The translations under genes and the position numbers were made by a program. Below are positions 33,774-42,346 of a stretch of 64,000 bases of DNA, piece after piece. The DNA comes from NIOZ-UU35 sp964344175 (GTDB lineage Bacteria; Chloroflexota; Anaerolineae; Anaerolineales; UBA11858). The DNA lies in assembly GCA_964344175.1 (NCBI GenBank), contig CAYFMI010000002.1:1-64000 (forward strand). The letters are read 5' to 3'. Every line of letters begins with the position of its first letter. Positions within the stretch are counted from its first letter, which is position 1. The notes under the pieces were generated by a model. The model searched no databases. It saw only the letters and a list, made by a program, of their open reading frames with translations, and was not told where the DNA came from.

Positions 33774-34435
33774 ATCTCAAGTTGAAATCGCCTGTCTCCA
33801 CGGCCATGGCTATCGGCGTTGGGTTGGTCGTTCTGCTGGGCTATTTCTTCGGCAGCGATGCCGCCGGCAGCCTAACTCCGTTGGGCATACTGCGCAACTA
33901 TTTCTTACAAGGGGCCATCATCTGGGCCGCGGTGGCATTGATCGTTGGCATTGCTAATCTGGCATCGGTTCACTTAAACTACATTCGCCAAAACACAGGC
34001 GGGGGGTATAGCTTCATTCTACTGCTCGCTCTCATTGTCACCATCGGTGTGGGCCTTTACGACATCTTGCAAACGCATTTCAATCAGGAACTTAACTTCC
34101 AGCGTATGCGCTGGGTTTTCGACTACATCCAACTGCCCATCGAAACCAGCCTGATGGCCGTCCTGGCCATCAGCCTGACCTATGCCGCCGCCCGCCTGCT
34201 GGCCCGCAGGCTTAATTTGCTCTCGGTGGTCTTTGTGGGCGTAGTGCTGTTATTGTTGGTTGGCGCAGCTCCACAAATTGCCGCCCAGGCTCCCCTGCTG
34301 GCCGACATCCGCAATTGGATCTTGCAAGTTCCCACCCTGGCCGGGGCACGCGGCATTTTGCTGGGCGTTGCGCTGGGGACTATCGCCACCGGCATTCGTA
34401 TTCTGACCGGCAGCGACCGGCCGTATGGGGGTTAG
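33770..34435 (+). CDS. Six-helix membrane protein, gene 2 of the MutL operon
   Basis: This 221-residue protein is mostly membrane-embedded, with segments near residues 11-28, 45-70, 80-98, 125-145, 152-170 and 192-212. A short basic N-terminus and the polar loop THFNQELNFQRMRWVFDYIQLPIET are the only hydrophilic parts. No family is recognised. The GTG start overlaps the upstream stop and has GGAGG eight bases before it. Only three bases separate it from the zinc-ribbon gene, so stoichiometric production as parts of one complex is plausible. Confidence 0.78.
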   Translation: MNLKLKSPVSTAMAIGVGLVVLLGYFFGSDAAGSLTPLGILRNYFLQGAIIWAAVALIVGIANLASVHLNYIRQNTGGGYSFILLLALIVTIGVGLYDILQTHFNQELNFQRMRWVFDYIQLPIETSLMAVLAISLTYAAARLLARRLNLLSVVFVGVVLLLLVGAAPQIAAQAPLLADIRNWILQVPTLAGARGILLGVALGTIATGIRILTGSDRPYGG

Positions 34436-34438
34436 CCA

Positions 34439-36562
34439 ATGAGCGAAATCCGTTGCCCCATGTGCGGGAAAGATAATCCCAAAACTTTAGACCACTGCCA
34501 ACACTGTCAGGCTCGTCTGACTCCGTTGATTATGTCGCCGGAGGATGATAACGGTCTGCCCGACTGGATGCAGGATACCGGCGATGAGGCTGCGCATCAA
34601 GAACCCCAGACATCTCCTGAAGAATCAGATCCCGCAGATTGGCTGAACCAACTCAGAGGGGAGGAGGCTGCTGACCCCTTTGAGGCCATTCCCCCCGAGG
34701 ATGAGCCAGCCCCTGGCCCCGAACCCGAGGACGATTGGCTGGGGCGACTCAGCGCCCTTAGCAGTGAGGTTAGCGCGCCCGATGAGGAGGGTGATGCGCC
34801 CGAAGATACCTGGCTGGATGGCGAAATCCCAGAGTGGATGAAACTTGAAGAGCAGGACGAACCCTTTAGCGAGGAACCCGCTGCAACCGCAGAAGATGCT
34901 CTGCCCGACTGGCTTGCCGAACCCGCTGCCTCGCCGGAAGAATCGCCCCCCCCGGCGGAAGAAGGTTTACCTGACTGGTTCCTTGACACCGCCGATGCGG
35001 CCCCCTCGGAGGCTGCCCCCTCCCCCGAGGCTCCGGCTCTCAGCCCCGAGGGCGATAGCGAACTGCCTGCCTGGATGTCTGAAACTCCTGACGCCGAAGA
35101 TGACGGCATCCCCGATTGGATATCCGGCGTCGAGGATGATGATGTTGAAATCCCCATCATCTTGCCGGATCCTCAGCCAGAGATCCCCGACTGGAGCGCC
35201 AACCTGGAAGACGACGCCCCAGCAAGCAGCCCTTCAGACGAAGAACCCGATTGGCTAGAAAAACTGGGGGCCGGAGAACCCGGTGATTTCACCCCCCAGG
35301 GCGAGGAACTCCCAGCGGCCTTACTGGATGACGATGCGTTTAAGCTTGACGAATTAACCGACCTTTTCGCCCGCGATACCGAGGATGCCCCGCCCGAACC
35401 TGGAGAAATCGACGACAGCCTGGCTCCTGCGGAACTGCCCGGCTGGTTGGAGGCCATGCGCCCGGTCGAAAGCACATCCGAAGATCAAACCAGCCCGGCA
35501 GATCAAGGGCCAACCATCCAAACTGGGCCTCTGGCAGGGTTAAGCGGCGTACTCATGGCCGAGCCAGAAATCGCCCGCCTGAAAAAAGCGCCCACCTTCT
35601 CATCAAAACTCAATGTCTCAGCCACCCAGCAGCAGCATGTCAAACTATTGCGCGATTTGATCGCGTCGGAAGGCGTGCCCCTTCAAAGAACAGAGCCAAT
35701 TCTCGTGTCTTCACAAGGATTGTTAAGGTGGATTATTGCCTTCTTATTGATCTTGGCAGTGGGATTAGCCGTTATTACAGAAGGGCAGTTTGTCCCCTTG
35801 CCTGCGTTAGAATCGGTTCCTCCGCAGGTGATGGGGGCCAGTCAATTAATCGAAACTTTGGCCCCGCAAGATCCCGTCTTATTAGCTTTCGACTATGAAC
35901 CCGGAACCGCAGGCGAGATGAGCGCCGCTGCGGCTGCGGTTGTCGATCATATCATGCTCAAGGGTGCTTATCTTACGCTGGTATCCACCTCCCCTACCGG
36001 TCCAGCGTTGGCCGAGAATTTCTTCCGCACAACCCAATGGGCGCATAACTACACCAGCGGAATCCAATATATTAATTTAGGCTATATCCCCGGCGGCGCA
36101 TCGGGGCTATTGGGTTTCGCGCAGATTCCACAGCGCATTACGCCCCTGGCTTTCGACGGCCTGGAAGCCTGGAAAACGATGCCCCTCAGCCGCATATCCA
36201 CGCTCTCTGACTTCGAGATGGTTGTTATCATCACCGATAACCCAGATATTGCCCGCACCTGGATCGAGCAAGTGCAGCCCGCCTTGCCCAGCACCCCAAT
36301 GATCGCCGTTGCCAGCGCCCAAGCCGAGCCTATCCTGCGCCCTTATAGCGGCGGCCAAGATCCGCAACTGGATGGCCTGGTGGGGGGGATTACCGGCGGT
36401 GCAGCCTATGAACAAGTGACCGGCAAAACACATTTAGCCCGTCAATATTGGGACGCTCTCAACTATGGGCTGCTGACCGCCGCAGCCGCAATCCTGATCG
36501 GCGGATTGGTTAACCTGGTTTCTATTTTCCTTACAAAATCAGGCAAAGGGGAGGCCTCATGA
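34439..36562 (+). CDS. Zinc-ribbon, acidic PDW-repeat membrane protein, gene 3 of the MutL operon
   Basis: This 707-residue protein has a zinc ribbon at the N-terminus (C6-x2-C9...C20-x2-C23) and then about 350 residues of very acidic, Pro-rich disorder punctuated by twelve short motifs of the type (L/I)P(D/E/A/G)W(L/M/I/F), e.g. GLPDWM, EIPEWM, ALPDWL, GIPDWI, ELPGWL. A basic amphipathic stretch (residues 380-420) precedes a membrane helix (WIIAFLLILAVGLAVI). A roughly 230-residue domain, presumably outside, and a final helix (AAAAILIGGLVNLVSIFLT) complete it. The repeats look like multivalent docking sites on a cytoplasmic arm. The next start overlaps the stop (ATGA). Confidence 0.82.
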   Translation: MSEIRCPMCGKDNPKTLDHCQHCQARLTPLIMSPEDDNGLPDWMQDTGDEAAHQEPQTSPEESDPADWLNQLRGEEAADPFEAIPPEDEPAPGPEPEDDWLGRLSALSSEVSAPDEEGDAPEDTWLDGEIPEWMKLEEQDEPFSEEPAATAEDALPDWLAEPAASPEESPPPAEEGLPDWFLDTADAAPSEAAPSPEAPALSPEGDSELPAWMSETPDAEDDGIPDWISGVEDDDVEIPIILPDPQPEIPDWSANLEDDAPASSPSDEEPDWLEKLGAGEPGDFTPQGEELPAALLDDDAFKLDELTDLFARDTEDAPPEPGEIDDSLAPAELPGWLEAMRPVESTSEDQTSPADQGPTIQTGPLAGLSGVLMAEPEIARLKKAPTFSSKLNVSATQQQHVKLLRDLIASEGVPLQRTEPILVSSQGLLRWIIAFLLILAVGLAVITEGQFVPLPALESVPPQVMGASQLIETLAPQDPVLLAFDYEPGTAGEMSAAAAAVVDHIMLKGAYLTLVSTSPTGPALAENFFRTTQWAHNYTSGIQYINLGYIPGGASGLLGFAQIPQRITPLAFDGLEAWKTMPLSRISTLSDFEMVVIITDNPDIARTWIEQVQPALPSTPMIAVASAQAEPILRPYSGGQDPQLDGLVGGITGGAAYEQVTGKTHLARQYWDALNYGLLTAAAAILIGGLVNLVSIFLTKSGKGEAS

Positions 36563-37236
36563 ATATCGACGCGTTGACTCTGGCCGACCTGAGCGGAACT
36601 CTGCTGGGATTTGTGTTAACTTTGTTTATTCTCAGTTATGTGATGGGCGATAATGCCCTCTTCCGGCTGGCGACGCACATATTCGTCGGGGTGGCGGCTG
36701 GTTATGCAACCATCGTCACCCTGTACAATGTCATTTTGCCGCATATGGTTTTCCCTATTTTAGACGGCGGAAAAAGCGACACGTTCCTGGCGGTTAGTTT
36801 CCTTATTCCCAGTCTGTTAATTTTAGCCAAGTTATCGCCCCGCTTGAGCAAGCTGGGCAACCCTGCCGTGGCGATCTTGGTAGGCATTGGCGCAGCGGCA
36901 GCCATCGGCGGTGCGGTAACCGGAACATTGTTCCCGCAAACATCCGCCGCGATTGGCATATTCGAAACCAACAATTTTGTAGATGGTGTCGTGATAGTCA
37001 TCGGCACACTGAGTACACTACTATTTTTCCAATTTTCAACCCCCAAAGACACCCAACGCGCCAGGCTGATGCCGCAAGTGATGCGCGTCTTGCGCTGGGT
37101 GGGCAAAGTTTTTGTTGCGATTACTTTTGGGGCGCTATTTACCGGCGTGTACATTGCCGCGCTGACAGCGTTGATCGAGCGCTTCACCTACCTGTGGAAT
37201 ATCTTCAAAGAGCTGGTTCTTCCGGCCCTGATGTAA
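36559..37236 (+). CDS. Polytopic membrane protein, gene 4 of the MutL operon
   Basis: This 225-residue protein has about six membrane segments (LLGFVLTLFILSYVM, IFVGVAAGYATIVTLYNVI, FLAVSFLIPSLLILA, AVAILVGIGAAAAIGGAV, VVIVIGTLSTLLFF, VFVAITFGALFTGVYIAAL) and a short basic loop TPKDTQRARLMPQVMRVLR. No family is recognised. It overlaps the zinc-ribbon gene by 4 bp with GGGGAGG upstream, and the MutL-like gene follows after 7 bp. By position it could be the membrane partner of the MutL-like ATPase. Confidence 0.78.
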   Translation: MNIDALTLADLSGTLLGFVLTLFILSYVMGDNALFRLATHIFVGVAAGYATIVTLYNVILPHMVFPILDGGKSDTFLAVSFLIPSLLILAKLSPRLSKLGNPAVAILVGIGAAAAIGGAVTGTLFPQTSAAIGIFETNNFVDGVVIVIGTLSTLLFFQFSTPKDTQRARLMPQVMRVLRWVGKVFVAITFGALFTGVYIAALTALIERFTYLWNIFKELVLPALM

Positions 37237-37243
37237 TAACTCT

Positions 37244-38998
37244 ATGATGTCTTCTATCGTTGTCACCGATACAATTCTCACGATCGATGTGGGCACCATC
37301 AACACCCGCGCCGCTTTGTTCGATGTGGTTGGCGCGCAGTATCGCTTCATTGCTTCCAGCACTGCGCCCACGACCATCGCCCCGCCCTTTAATGATGTCC
37401 GCGAAGGTGTGGTGCGCGCCGTCAGTGAGTTGCAGACCCTCACCGGGCGAGTGCTTGTGGGCACCGATGGCACCTTGCTCATCCCCAGCCATCCCGATGG
37501 CTCTGGGGTAGACGCTGTTGCCGCGACGCTTTCAGCCGGGCCAGACATCAGAGTTGTTGCGGTTGGGCTGCTTGAAGATATCTCGCTAGAAAGCGCCCGC
37601 AATTTAGCCACTACCACCTATGCAGCCGTCACCGAGACACTCAGCATCAATGATCGCCACAAACAAGATGCCCGCATCGACACCATTTTGCGCGCCCGCC
37701 CCGACCTCATCATCATTGCCGGTGGCATCGATAACGGGGCAACCCAATCTGTTTTCAACCTGCTTGAAGCAGTAGGGCTGGCTTGCTTTTTGATGCCGCG
37801 CTCCCAGCGGCCACAGATCCTCTTCGCCGGAAACAGCCAGATTCGCGAAACGATTAAAGAGACTATCGCTCCGATCACCGATGTGCACATCGCGCCCAAT
37901 GTGCGTCCCGTTATCCACAGCGAAGAACTGGCCCCGGCTCAGGTTCAACTCGCCAAGATCTTTAAAAATATTCGCGCCCAACAAATGTTTGGGGTCTCCG
38001 ACCTCGACCAATGGAGCGAAGGCCGCCTCATGCCCTCATCGACAGGGTTTGGGCGTATAACACGTTTCCTCAGCCAGATTTACGATCCATCCAAAGGCGT
38101 ATTGGGCGTCGATGTGGGTGCATCATCCACAACGATTGCTTGCGCGCTGCAAGGACAATTGGCTTTACGCGTTTTTCCGCAACTCGGCCTGGGAACAAAA
38201 CTCAACAATCTCACTCACTATATCCCCCTGGAATTGATCACCCGCTGGCTCTCCGAAGAAATTCCTGACGCAACGGTTCGAGACTATTTGCAAAACAAAG
38301 CGGTCTATCCGGCAAGCTTACCGATCACGCCCGAAGAACTGGACATCGAGCAAGCCATCACCCGCCAAATTTTGCGCACGGCCGTACACAGTACTATCTC
38401 GGCGCTGCCCTTCGAACTGAGAAGCGCCGGGGATGCGTTCCTGCCCTGGCTGGAGCCGATCCTGGCATCGGGCGGGGCGCTTAGCCTGGCTCCCACCCCT
38501 GGGCAAAGCCTGTTGATGCTGCTGGACGGGTTGCAGCCGGTCGGTGTTACAACCATTGTCTTAGACCAAAATAACCTCCTGGCTCCGCTGGGCGCTGCAG
38601 CGGAAATCAACCCGTTAATGGTCGTGCAAACGCTCGAATCACACGCCTTTCTCAATCTAGGAACAATCATTGCTCCGGTAGGCAGATCGCGGCAGGGATC
38701 GACTGTTTTACGCGTACGGGCGACCTTTGAAGATGGTAGCGATACGAAGTTCGATGTGAAGTACGGTTCCATCGAGATCATACCGCTCCCGGCGGGGCAG
38801 TCTGCACAATTACATTTGCAGCCGTTGCACCGCTTCGATATCGGCATGGGCGCCCCTGGCCGCAGTGGGCGCGTGCGCGTGGTAGGCGGCGCGTTGGGCA
38901 TCATCATCGATGCGCGCGGCCGCCCCCTTAACTTGCCTCAGGACCCCGGCCGACGCCGCGAAATCATCAAACGCTGGCTTTGGGCACTGGGCAATTAA
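37244..38998 (+). CDS. MutL-type ASKHA-fold ATPase, gene 5 of the MutL operon
   Basis: This 584-residue soluble protein has two phosphate-binding ASKHA signatures (LTIDVGTINTRAALFD at residues 12-27 and LGVDVGASSTTIACAL near 287), a linker DLIIIAGGIDNGATQSVFNLLE and an adenosine-loop candidate GGALSLAPTPGQS. This matches the MutL/GlmL family named after a glutamate-mutase accessory protein. No glutamate mutase subunit (MutS/MutE) is nearby, so that role is unlikely here. Residues from about 480 form a beta-rich extension (GSTVLRVRATFEDGS, QPLHRFDIGMGAPGRSGRVRV). It lies between a membrane protein gene and the barrel-sandwich protein gene. Confidence 0.84.
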   Translation: MMSSIVVTDTILTIDVGTINTRAALFDVVGAQYRFIASSTAPTTIAPPFNDVREGVVRAVSELQTLTGRVLVGTDGTLLIPSHPDGSGVDAVAATLSAGPDIRVVAVGLLEDISLESARNLATTTYAAVTETLSINDRHKQDARIDTILRARPDLIIIAGGIDNGATQSVFNLLEAVGLACFLMPRSQRPQILFAGNSQIRETIKETIAPITDVHIAPNVRPVIHSEELAPAQVQLAKIFKNIRAQQMFGVSDLDQWSEGRLMPSSTGFGRITRFLSQIYDPSKGVLGVDVGASSTTIACALQGQLALRVFPQLGLGTKLNNLTHYIPLELITRWLSEEIPDATVRDYLQNKAVYPASLPITPEELDIEQAITRQILRTAVHSTISALPFELRSAGDAFLPWLEPILASGGALSLAPTPGQSLLMLLDGLQPVGVTTIVLDQNNLLAPLGAAAEINPLMVVQTLESHAFLNLGTIIAPVGRSRQGSTVLRVRATFEDGSDTKFDVKYGSIEIIPLPAGQSAQLHLQPLHRFDIGMGAPGRSGRVRVVGGALGIIIDARGRPLNLPQDPGRRREIIKRWLWALGN

Positions 38999-39033
38999 CT
39001 GGCATTGAACTTGCATCTAAGAAGAAGATAACC

Positions 39034-40092
39034 ATGTTAGCGCCTGTCATCCAAATCAACTCGATCACCAAGATTCGCCGCCACCGCGAACTTCCCATCC
39101 CCGGAAACGTTATCGTCCGGCAAGGGCAGAAAGTTGAAGCGCGCGACATTATCGCTGAGACCATCTTAGCCCCTGAACACATCTTGCTCAATATCGCTCG
39201 CAGCCTGAATGTTTCGACCGAACGGGCCGATGATCTCATCCAACACACCGCTGGCGAAGCTGTCAACCAAGACGACCTCATCGCCGGGCCGGTGGGCCTC
39301 ACCCAACGAGTAGTACGGGCGCCGCGCCCCGGGAAAATTGTCGTCGCCGGCGACGGCCTGGTACTCATGGAAGTCAGCAGTACACCCCATGAAATCCGCG
39401 CCGGAATGCCGGGAACGATCACCGATTTGATCCCCGATCGCGGCGCAGTCATTCAATGCACCGGCGCGCTGGTGCAGGGCGTCTGGGGAAACGGCCTCAC
39501 CGAATTTGGCGTGATGCAATCGAAAATCAAATCCCCCGACGATCAACTCGTCAGTGAAGATCTGGATGTCAGCCTGCGCGGCGCAATCATCCTGGGCGGG
39601 CACTGCGCTGATGCGCATGTTTTCCAGAAAGCTGCCGAGATTCCCTTGCGGGGCCTGATTCTGGCTAGTATGTCTTCCGCGCTCATTCCCAGAGCGCTTA
39701 AGGCTCACTTCCCTGTACTTGTTTTAGAGGGATTTGGCTACCACCCTTTGAACGCAATAGGCTATAATGTACTCACAACCAACAACGGCAGGGAAATTTC
39801 GCTCAATGCGGAACCGTTCGACCATTACAAGGGGATTCGCCCCGAGGTCGTCATCCCGCTAGATGTAGCCCGAGAGCCAGAGGACATTAGCCTCTCGGTA
39901 GAAGACTTCGCACCCGGCCAAAAAGTCCGCATTGTACGCAACCCGCACGCTGGCGCGACGGGCACAATTGTAGCCCTATCGCAAGGACCCATGCGCTTTC
40001 CAAATGGCATCCGGGCACGTGGCGCAGAGATTGAAATGGCCGAGGACCAGCAAATACCTATCCCCCTGGTCAACCTGGAGCGAGTAGTCTAG
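39034..40092 (+). CDS. Barrel-sandwich/KOW-like soluble protein, gene 6 of the MutL operon
   Basis: This 352-residue protein has no membrane segments. Near its N-terminus, IPGNVIVRQGQKVEARDIIAE resembles the barrel-sandwich (lipoyl/biotinyl-like) fold without an obvious lysine attachment loop, and RAPRPGKIVVAGDGLVLME repeats the theme. The middle (LRGLILASMSSALIPRALKAHFPVLVLEGFG) is alpha/beta. The C-terminus FAPGQKVRIVRNPHAGATGTIVAL looks like a KOW/SH3-type barrel. ATG 39034 was preferred over an open frame 18 codons longer that overlaps the MutL-like gene. Function unknown; it probably works with the ATPase encoded just upstream. Confidence 0.8.
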   Translation: MLAPVIQINSITKIRRHRELPIPGNVIVRQGQKVEARDIIAETILAPEHILLNIARSLNVSTERADDLIQHTAGEAVNQDDLIAGPVGLTQRVVRAPRPGKIVVAGDGLVLMEVSSTPHEIRAGMPGTITDLIPDRGAVIQCTGALVQGVWGNGLTEFGVMQSKIKSPDDQLVSEDLDVSLRGAIILGGHCADAHVFQKAAEIPLRGLILASMSSALIPRALKAHFPVLVLEGFGYHPLNAIGYNVLTTNNGREISLNAEPFDHYKGIRPEVVIPLDVAREPEDISLSVEDFAPGQKVRIVRNPHAGATGTIVALSQGPMRFPNGIRARGAEIEMAEDQQIPIPLVNLERVV

Positions 40093-40142
40093 GCAATTGT
40101 AGTTCTGCTATTTATGCGGATATTGTATGAGGAGATAGCAAC

Positions 40143-40682
40143 ATGACAATGATGGATGATTTTGATTTTGATGATATCGAAATGGAAGAAGGCCCTCCCC
40201 CCGAGGAAGCTAGCAATCGCACTTTTTTGTTGGTGGCCGGTATTCTCGGAGCGATTCTAATCTTGTCATTGATCCTCATGGCGGTCTATGCTATGGTTGT
40301 CGTTCCCCAACGGCGTGCCGCGCAAAACACGCAGGTAGCCTTAGCCAGCGGCCTGACAGCCGAAGCCCAGTCGTGGACAGCTACCCCGACCATCACCCGC
40401 ACTCCCTTGCCAATGACGGCCACGCCCAGCCCCACACTGGTTCTCGCCCCTACCGACACGCCTGCCGCGGGTCTGGCGCAAGACCGCAACGATCAGCTTA
40501 CGGCTACAATGGCAGCCTTGTTCACCCAGCAGGCGGCTAACCTGCTCACCGTAACCCCGCTGGCCACCGAGTTACCCAGCACGGGCTTCGCCGATGATAT
40601 CGGGTTACCGGGCATGCTCTCATTGGCTGGTGCGTTAATACTCATTATTTTCTTTGCCAGGCGCTTGCGAACGGCGCGCTAG
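40143..40682 (+). CDS. Membrane protein with LPXTG-type sorting signal, gene 7 of the MutL operon
   Basis: This 179-residue protein has a strongly acidic cytoplasmic N-terminus (DDFDFDDIEMEEG), a transmembrane helix (residues 27-53), a Thr/Pro-rich outer stretch (SWTATPTITRTPLPMTATPSPT) and a C-terminus LPSTG (144-148), hydrophobic segment (155-171) and RRLRTAR tail. That last trio is the standard sortase cell-wall sorting signal. Since the N-terminus is also a membrane anchor, sortase cleavage would leave a protein tethered at both ends. A GAGGAG site precedes the ATG. It ends the operon at a strong terminator. No sortase gene is seen in the window. Confidence 0.78.
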   Translation: MTMMDDFDFDDIEMEEGPPPEEASNRTFLLVAGILGAILILSLILMAVYAMVVVPQRRAAQNTQVALASGLTAEAQSWTATPTITRTPLPMTATPSPTLVLAPTDTPAAGLAQDRNDQLTATMAALFTQQAANLLTVTPLATELPSTGFADDIGLPGMLSLAGALILIIFFARRLRTAR

Positions 40683-40704
40683 GTAATTCCCCCACACACC
40701 AAGA

Positions 40705-40740
40705 AAAAAGGTCTGAGTGACACTCAGACCTTTTTGTTTT
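40705..40740. terminator. Terminator at the end of the MutL operon
   Basis: AAAAAGGTCTGAGTG and CACTCAGACCTTTTT pair almost without a loop and are followed by GTTTTT. It lies between convergent genes, so it can serve both the operon and, through its A-tract on the other strand, the phosphohexomutase gene whose stop codon starts at 40740. Confidence 0.85.
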
Positions 40741-42200
40741 TAGGTCACGCTGGCAGCGACTTCTTCACCATATTGCAGCAAGGCCGCTACCATTGCTTCA
40801 CTGCGCCCTTCAGCATATACCCGTAGCACCGGTTCTGTCCCCGACGGACGAATCAGCAGCCAGGAATCATCACTCATTATATACTTTACGCCATCAATCG
40901 TCAGCACTTCGCCGACATCTTCACCGCCAATCGCATCGGGCGCTTCATTCATCAAGTGCAAGGTCATCTTTTCTTTGGCAACCGGGCGGTTGAGGCGCAA
41001 ATCTCTCCGTTCATAAAATGCCGGGCCAAATTCTTTTAACAGATCATCCACCAGTTCGTGCAACGGCGTCCCCAGGGCAGCCACCATTTCGACCAGCAGC
41101 AGCCCCATGAGGGTGCCATCCCCTTCGGGGATATTGCCGCGGAACGAAATCCCACCCGATTCTTCCCCGCCAATCAACACATCTTCTTTGAGCATATAAT
41201 CGGCAATATGATTGAAGCCAACCGGGGTCTCGTAAACGGGGAGGTCGTAACGTTCGGCCAGGCGGTCGATCATGCGCGTGGTCGAGACCGTACGCACCAC
41301 CGGGCCACGCCAACCGCGCGCCTCCACCAAGTAGCGCATTGCCAACGCCATAATTTTATGCGGATCAACAAAGTTGCTGCGCCCATCCATGGCGCCAATC
41401 CGGTCGGCGTCACCATCGGTAGCCAGACCTAAATCGCCCAGCCCATTGCTGATCGCGCCCGCCAAAGCCCCCAGATTGCGGCCAATTGGCTCCGGGTGTG
41501 TCCCGCCAAAACCGGGATTCATTTCGCCGCGAATTTCATACACTTCGCAGCCGGTTCCTTTGAGAATCCCCTTGATGACTTCGCGCCCCGAACCGTGCAT
41601 CGAATCGACGGCCACGCGTGGAGGGCGCTCGGCGATCTTATCGAAATCGATCAACGTGCGGAGATGATCGTAATAGGCAGGAATCGGGTTAAAGCGCTCG
41701 ATCAAGCCCACTCGCCGCGCCTGATCCCAATCCATCATATTCGGGCCGCGGCCGCGTTCCTCATTATCGTTGAGATAGACTTCTACCCGCCGCGCCTGCT
41801 CCGGCAGCGCTGATCCTCCATAGGCGGCTTTCAGCTTGATACCGTTATAGCGCGGCGCATTGTGCGAAGCGGTAATCACTGCTCCTGCTATGGCCCCTAA
41901 ATGACGCACAGCATACGAGATGGCTGGCGTTGGGGCATCGGATTGCGAGAGGAATACCGTATAGCCGTTAGCGGCTAAAACGCGCGCCACATCGGCGGCG
42001 TACCGGTCCGAGAGAAAGCGAGTATCGAACCCCACGACAACCTTACGCGGGTCCACACTGCGTCCCGATGACGTTACCGTTTGCCAATCGCCCGAATTGA
42101 TGGCATCGGCAATGGCCTGAGTCACCAGCCGCAAATTATGAAAAGTAAAGGTATCCGAAATAACGGCCCGCCACCCGTCGGTTCCAAAATGAATGGGCAT
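40740..42200 (-). CDS. Phosphoglucomutase/phosphomannomutase family enzyme
   Basis: This 486-residue cytoplasmic alpha-D-phosphohexomutase converts sugar 1- and 6-phosphates. It has the phosphoserine loop ITASHNAPRYNG (Ser112), metal-binding loop TDGDADRIG, sugar-binding loop GGEESGGISF and phosphate-binding loop RPSGTEPVLRVYAEG. The FGTDGWRAVI start is characteristic of the phosphoglucomutase / phosphomannomutase group; substrate choice (glucose, mannose or glucosamine) cannot be fixed from sequence alone. AAAGGAG precedes the ATG. It is convergent with the MutL operon and divergent from the CNBD gene. Confidence 0.93.
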   Translation of the reverse strand: MPIHFGTDGWRAVISDTFTFHNLRLVTQAIADAINSGDWQTVTSSGRSVDPRKVVVGFDTRFLSDRYAADVARVLAANGYTVFLSQSDAPTPAISYAVRHLGAIAGAVITASHNAPRYNGIKLKAAYGGSALPEQARRVEVYLNDNEERGRGPNMMDWDQARRVGLIERFNPIPAYYDHLRTLIDFDKIAERPPRVAVDSMHGSGREVIKGILKGTGCEVYEIRGEMNPGFGGTHPEPIGRNLGALAGAISNGLGDLGLATDGDADRIGAMDGRSNFVDPHKIMALAMRYLVEARGWRGPVVRTVSTTRMIDRLAERYDLPVYETPVGFNHIADYMLKEDVLIGGEESGGISFRGNIPEGDGTLMGLLLVEMVAALGTPLHELVDDLLKEFGPAFYERRDLRLNRPVAKEKMTLHLMNEAPDAIGGEDVGEVLTIDGVKYIMSDDSWLLIRPSGTEPVLRVYAEGRSEAMVAALLQYGEEVAASVT

Positions 42201-42334
42201 GAGTCTTGCTCCTTTAAGTTTATACGAACGGAAACGAGCCTGATTCTATCACTGATTTCGCCAATATTCAGGCTCATTGAGAACTCGAAAAAATTACCGC
42301 CGCGATTCACGAAGCCTTACGATATATGCTGTGC

Positions 42335-42340
42335 TAAAAT
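42335..42340 (+). promoter_or_regulatory. TAAAAT -10 box, probable leaderless start for the CNBD gene
   Basis: TAAAAT ends six bases before ATG 42347 and there is no ribosome binding site between, so transcription should begin at or next to the start codon. No good -35 box is visible. Confidence 0.5.
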
Positions 42341-42346
42341 GGGATT

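Noticed and set aside
37244..38998. MutL as DNA mismatch repair protein
   Set aside because: The name is shared, but the sequence has ASKHA phosphate-binding motifs rather than the GHKL ATPase of mismatch-repair MutL.
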